Of a stretch of DNA of 64,000 nucleotides, positions 63,606-64,000 are shown one piece after another; the first letter of the stretch is position 1, and each line of letters begins with the position of its first letter. The stretch is taken from NCBI RefSeq assembly GCF_001659605.2, contig NC_035161.2, positions 28,319,691-28,383,690 of the forward strand, read 5' to 3'. Source of the DNA: Manihot esculenta (Eukaryota > Streptophyta > Magnoliopsida > Malpighiales > Euphorbiaceae). A model generated the notes under the pieces. That model did no database searches and was not told the origin of the DNA. It worked only from the letters and a program-made list of their open reading frames with translations. Both the position numbers and the translations under genes were made by a program.

Positions 63606-64000
63606 TGAAGCAGAGAGCAAGCAAAGATCAAAAGGGCTCTCTACCTCTCTCAAAAGCTAGAACAAGCGTATAGAGAGATTAGAGAACTTAAAAGGAGTAG
63701 GTGACAAGCATTCCTCCACCAAAAGGACACACACACAACCCAAAAATTATGATATAATATATATATACATATAATTTTTCTTTTTAAATCACAGAAACTT
63801 AATTCAATTTATTTTTTTTTCAAATTTTTTATTTGAAATGATATTTTTTAATTTATAAATTTATTTATTTACTTTTTAAATAATTTTAAAATGTCTAATA
63901 AAAAATTTAAATTGGAGTGTTGAAATATTTTAATACCTTATTTTTTTATTTGGTTTTTTAAAACCTTCATTCATTGAATAACCTTAAAGGATTAAGAGTA
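63606..64000. promoter_or_regulatory. 5' flank of the ZAT-type gene
   Basis: About 100 bases of AG-rich probable leader precede the gene, followed by AT-rich upstream DNA with a TATATATATA stretch near 63,755-63,772 that could include a TATA element. No specific site is claimed. Confidence 0.4.

Noticed and set aside
1..64000. CRISPR array, operon, phage or bacterial-type defence system
   Set aside because: No regularly spaced repeats with unique spacers and no compact same-strand gene runs; intron-bearing plant genes dominate the window.

Overview
This is a nuclear window from a flowering plant. The evidence is multi-exon genes with GT/GC-AG introns, plant-type gene families (a ZAT-type QALGGH zinc-finger repressor, EXORDIUM/PHI-1, plant SEC16, PEX19, an organellar asparaginyl-tRNA synthetase), very AT-rich intergenic DNA, and plant transposon classes. 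The flavour (AT-rich spacers, repeat types) suggests a woody eudicot, possibly Malpighiales/Euphorbiaceae. That placement is a guess from general familiarity and was not tested.

Layout. 1-10.2 kb: AT-rich, gene-poor DNA with a GC-richer LTR-like island (about 1.95-2.5 kb), an unresolved small ORF pair (about 3.4-3.8 kb) and a dead 3' fragment of an EXORDIUM-like gene (5.6-6.1 kb). 10.2-13.4 kb, minus strand: a complete five-exon PEX19 gene ending in a CaaX box. 15.3-24.8 kb, minus strand: a two-exon gene for a Gln/Tyr-rich protein with two U1-type zinc fingers. Its 7.8-kb intron holds a young Ty1/copia element with 188-bp LTRs, a 5-bp target duplication, and lost gag and reverse-transcriptase segments. 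26.2-36.4 kb, plus strand: a complete 15-exon asparaginyl-tRNA synthetase gene with an organelle-type leader. Its introns hold an RTE-like LINE, a candidate solo LTR and a decayed copia element, and one intron is GC-AG. 39.2-49.0 kb, minus strand: a complete 13-coding-exon SEC16 homologue. One intron carries a non-autonomous hAT element with an exact 8-bp target duplication, and another carries a foldback (MULE-like) element of about 0.9 kb. 49.5-62.6 kb: AT-rich gene desert with decayed repeats. 62.6-63.6 kb, minus strand: a single-exon C2H2 zinc-finger repressor with an EAR motif.

The genes are ordinary, independently transcribed housekeeping or regulatory genes (peroxisome membrane biogenesis, ER-to-Golgi transport, organellar translation, transcriptional repression). 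There is no operon-like cluster and I found no defence-type system. The novelty lies in the intron-resident mobile elements and their structure. Exon joins were worked out by hand from splice signals, reading frame and family resemblance. The summed coding lengths (750, 1692, 1734 and 4293 nt) are all divisible by three, which supports the models.
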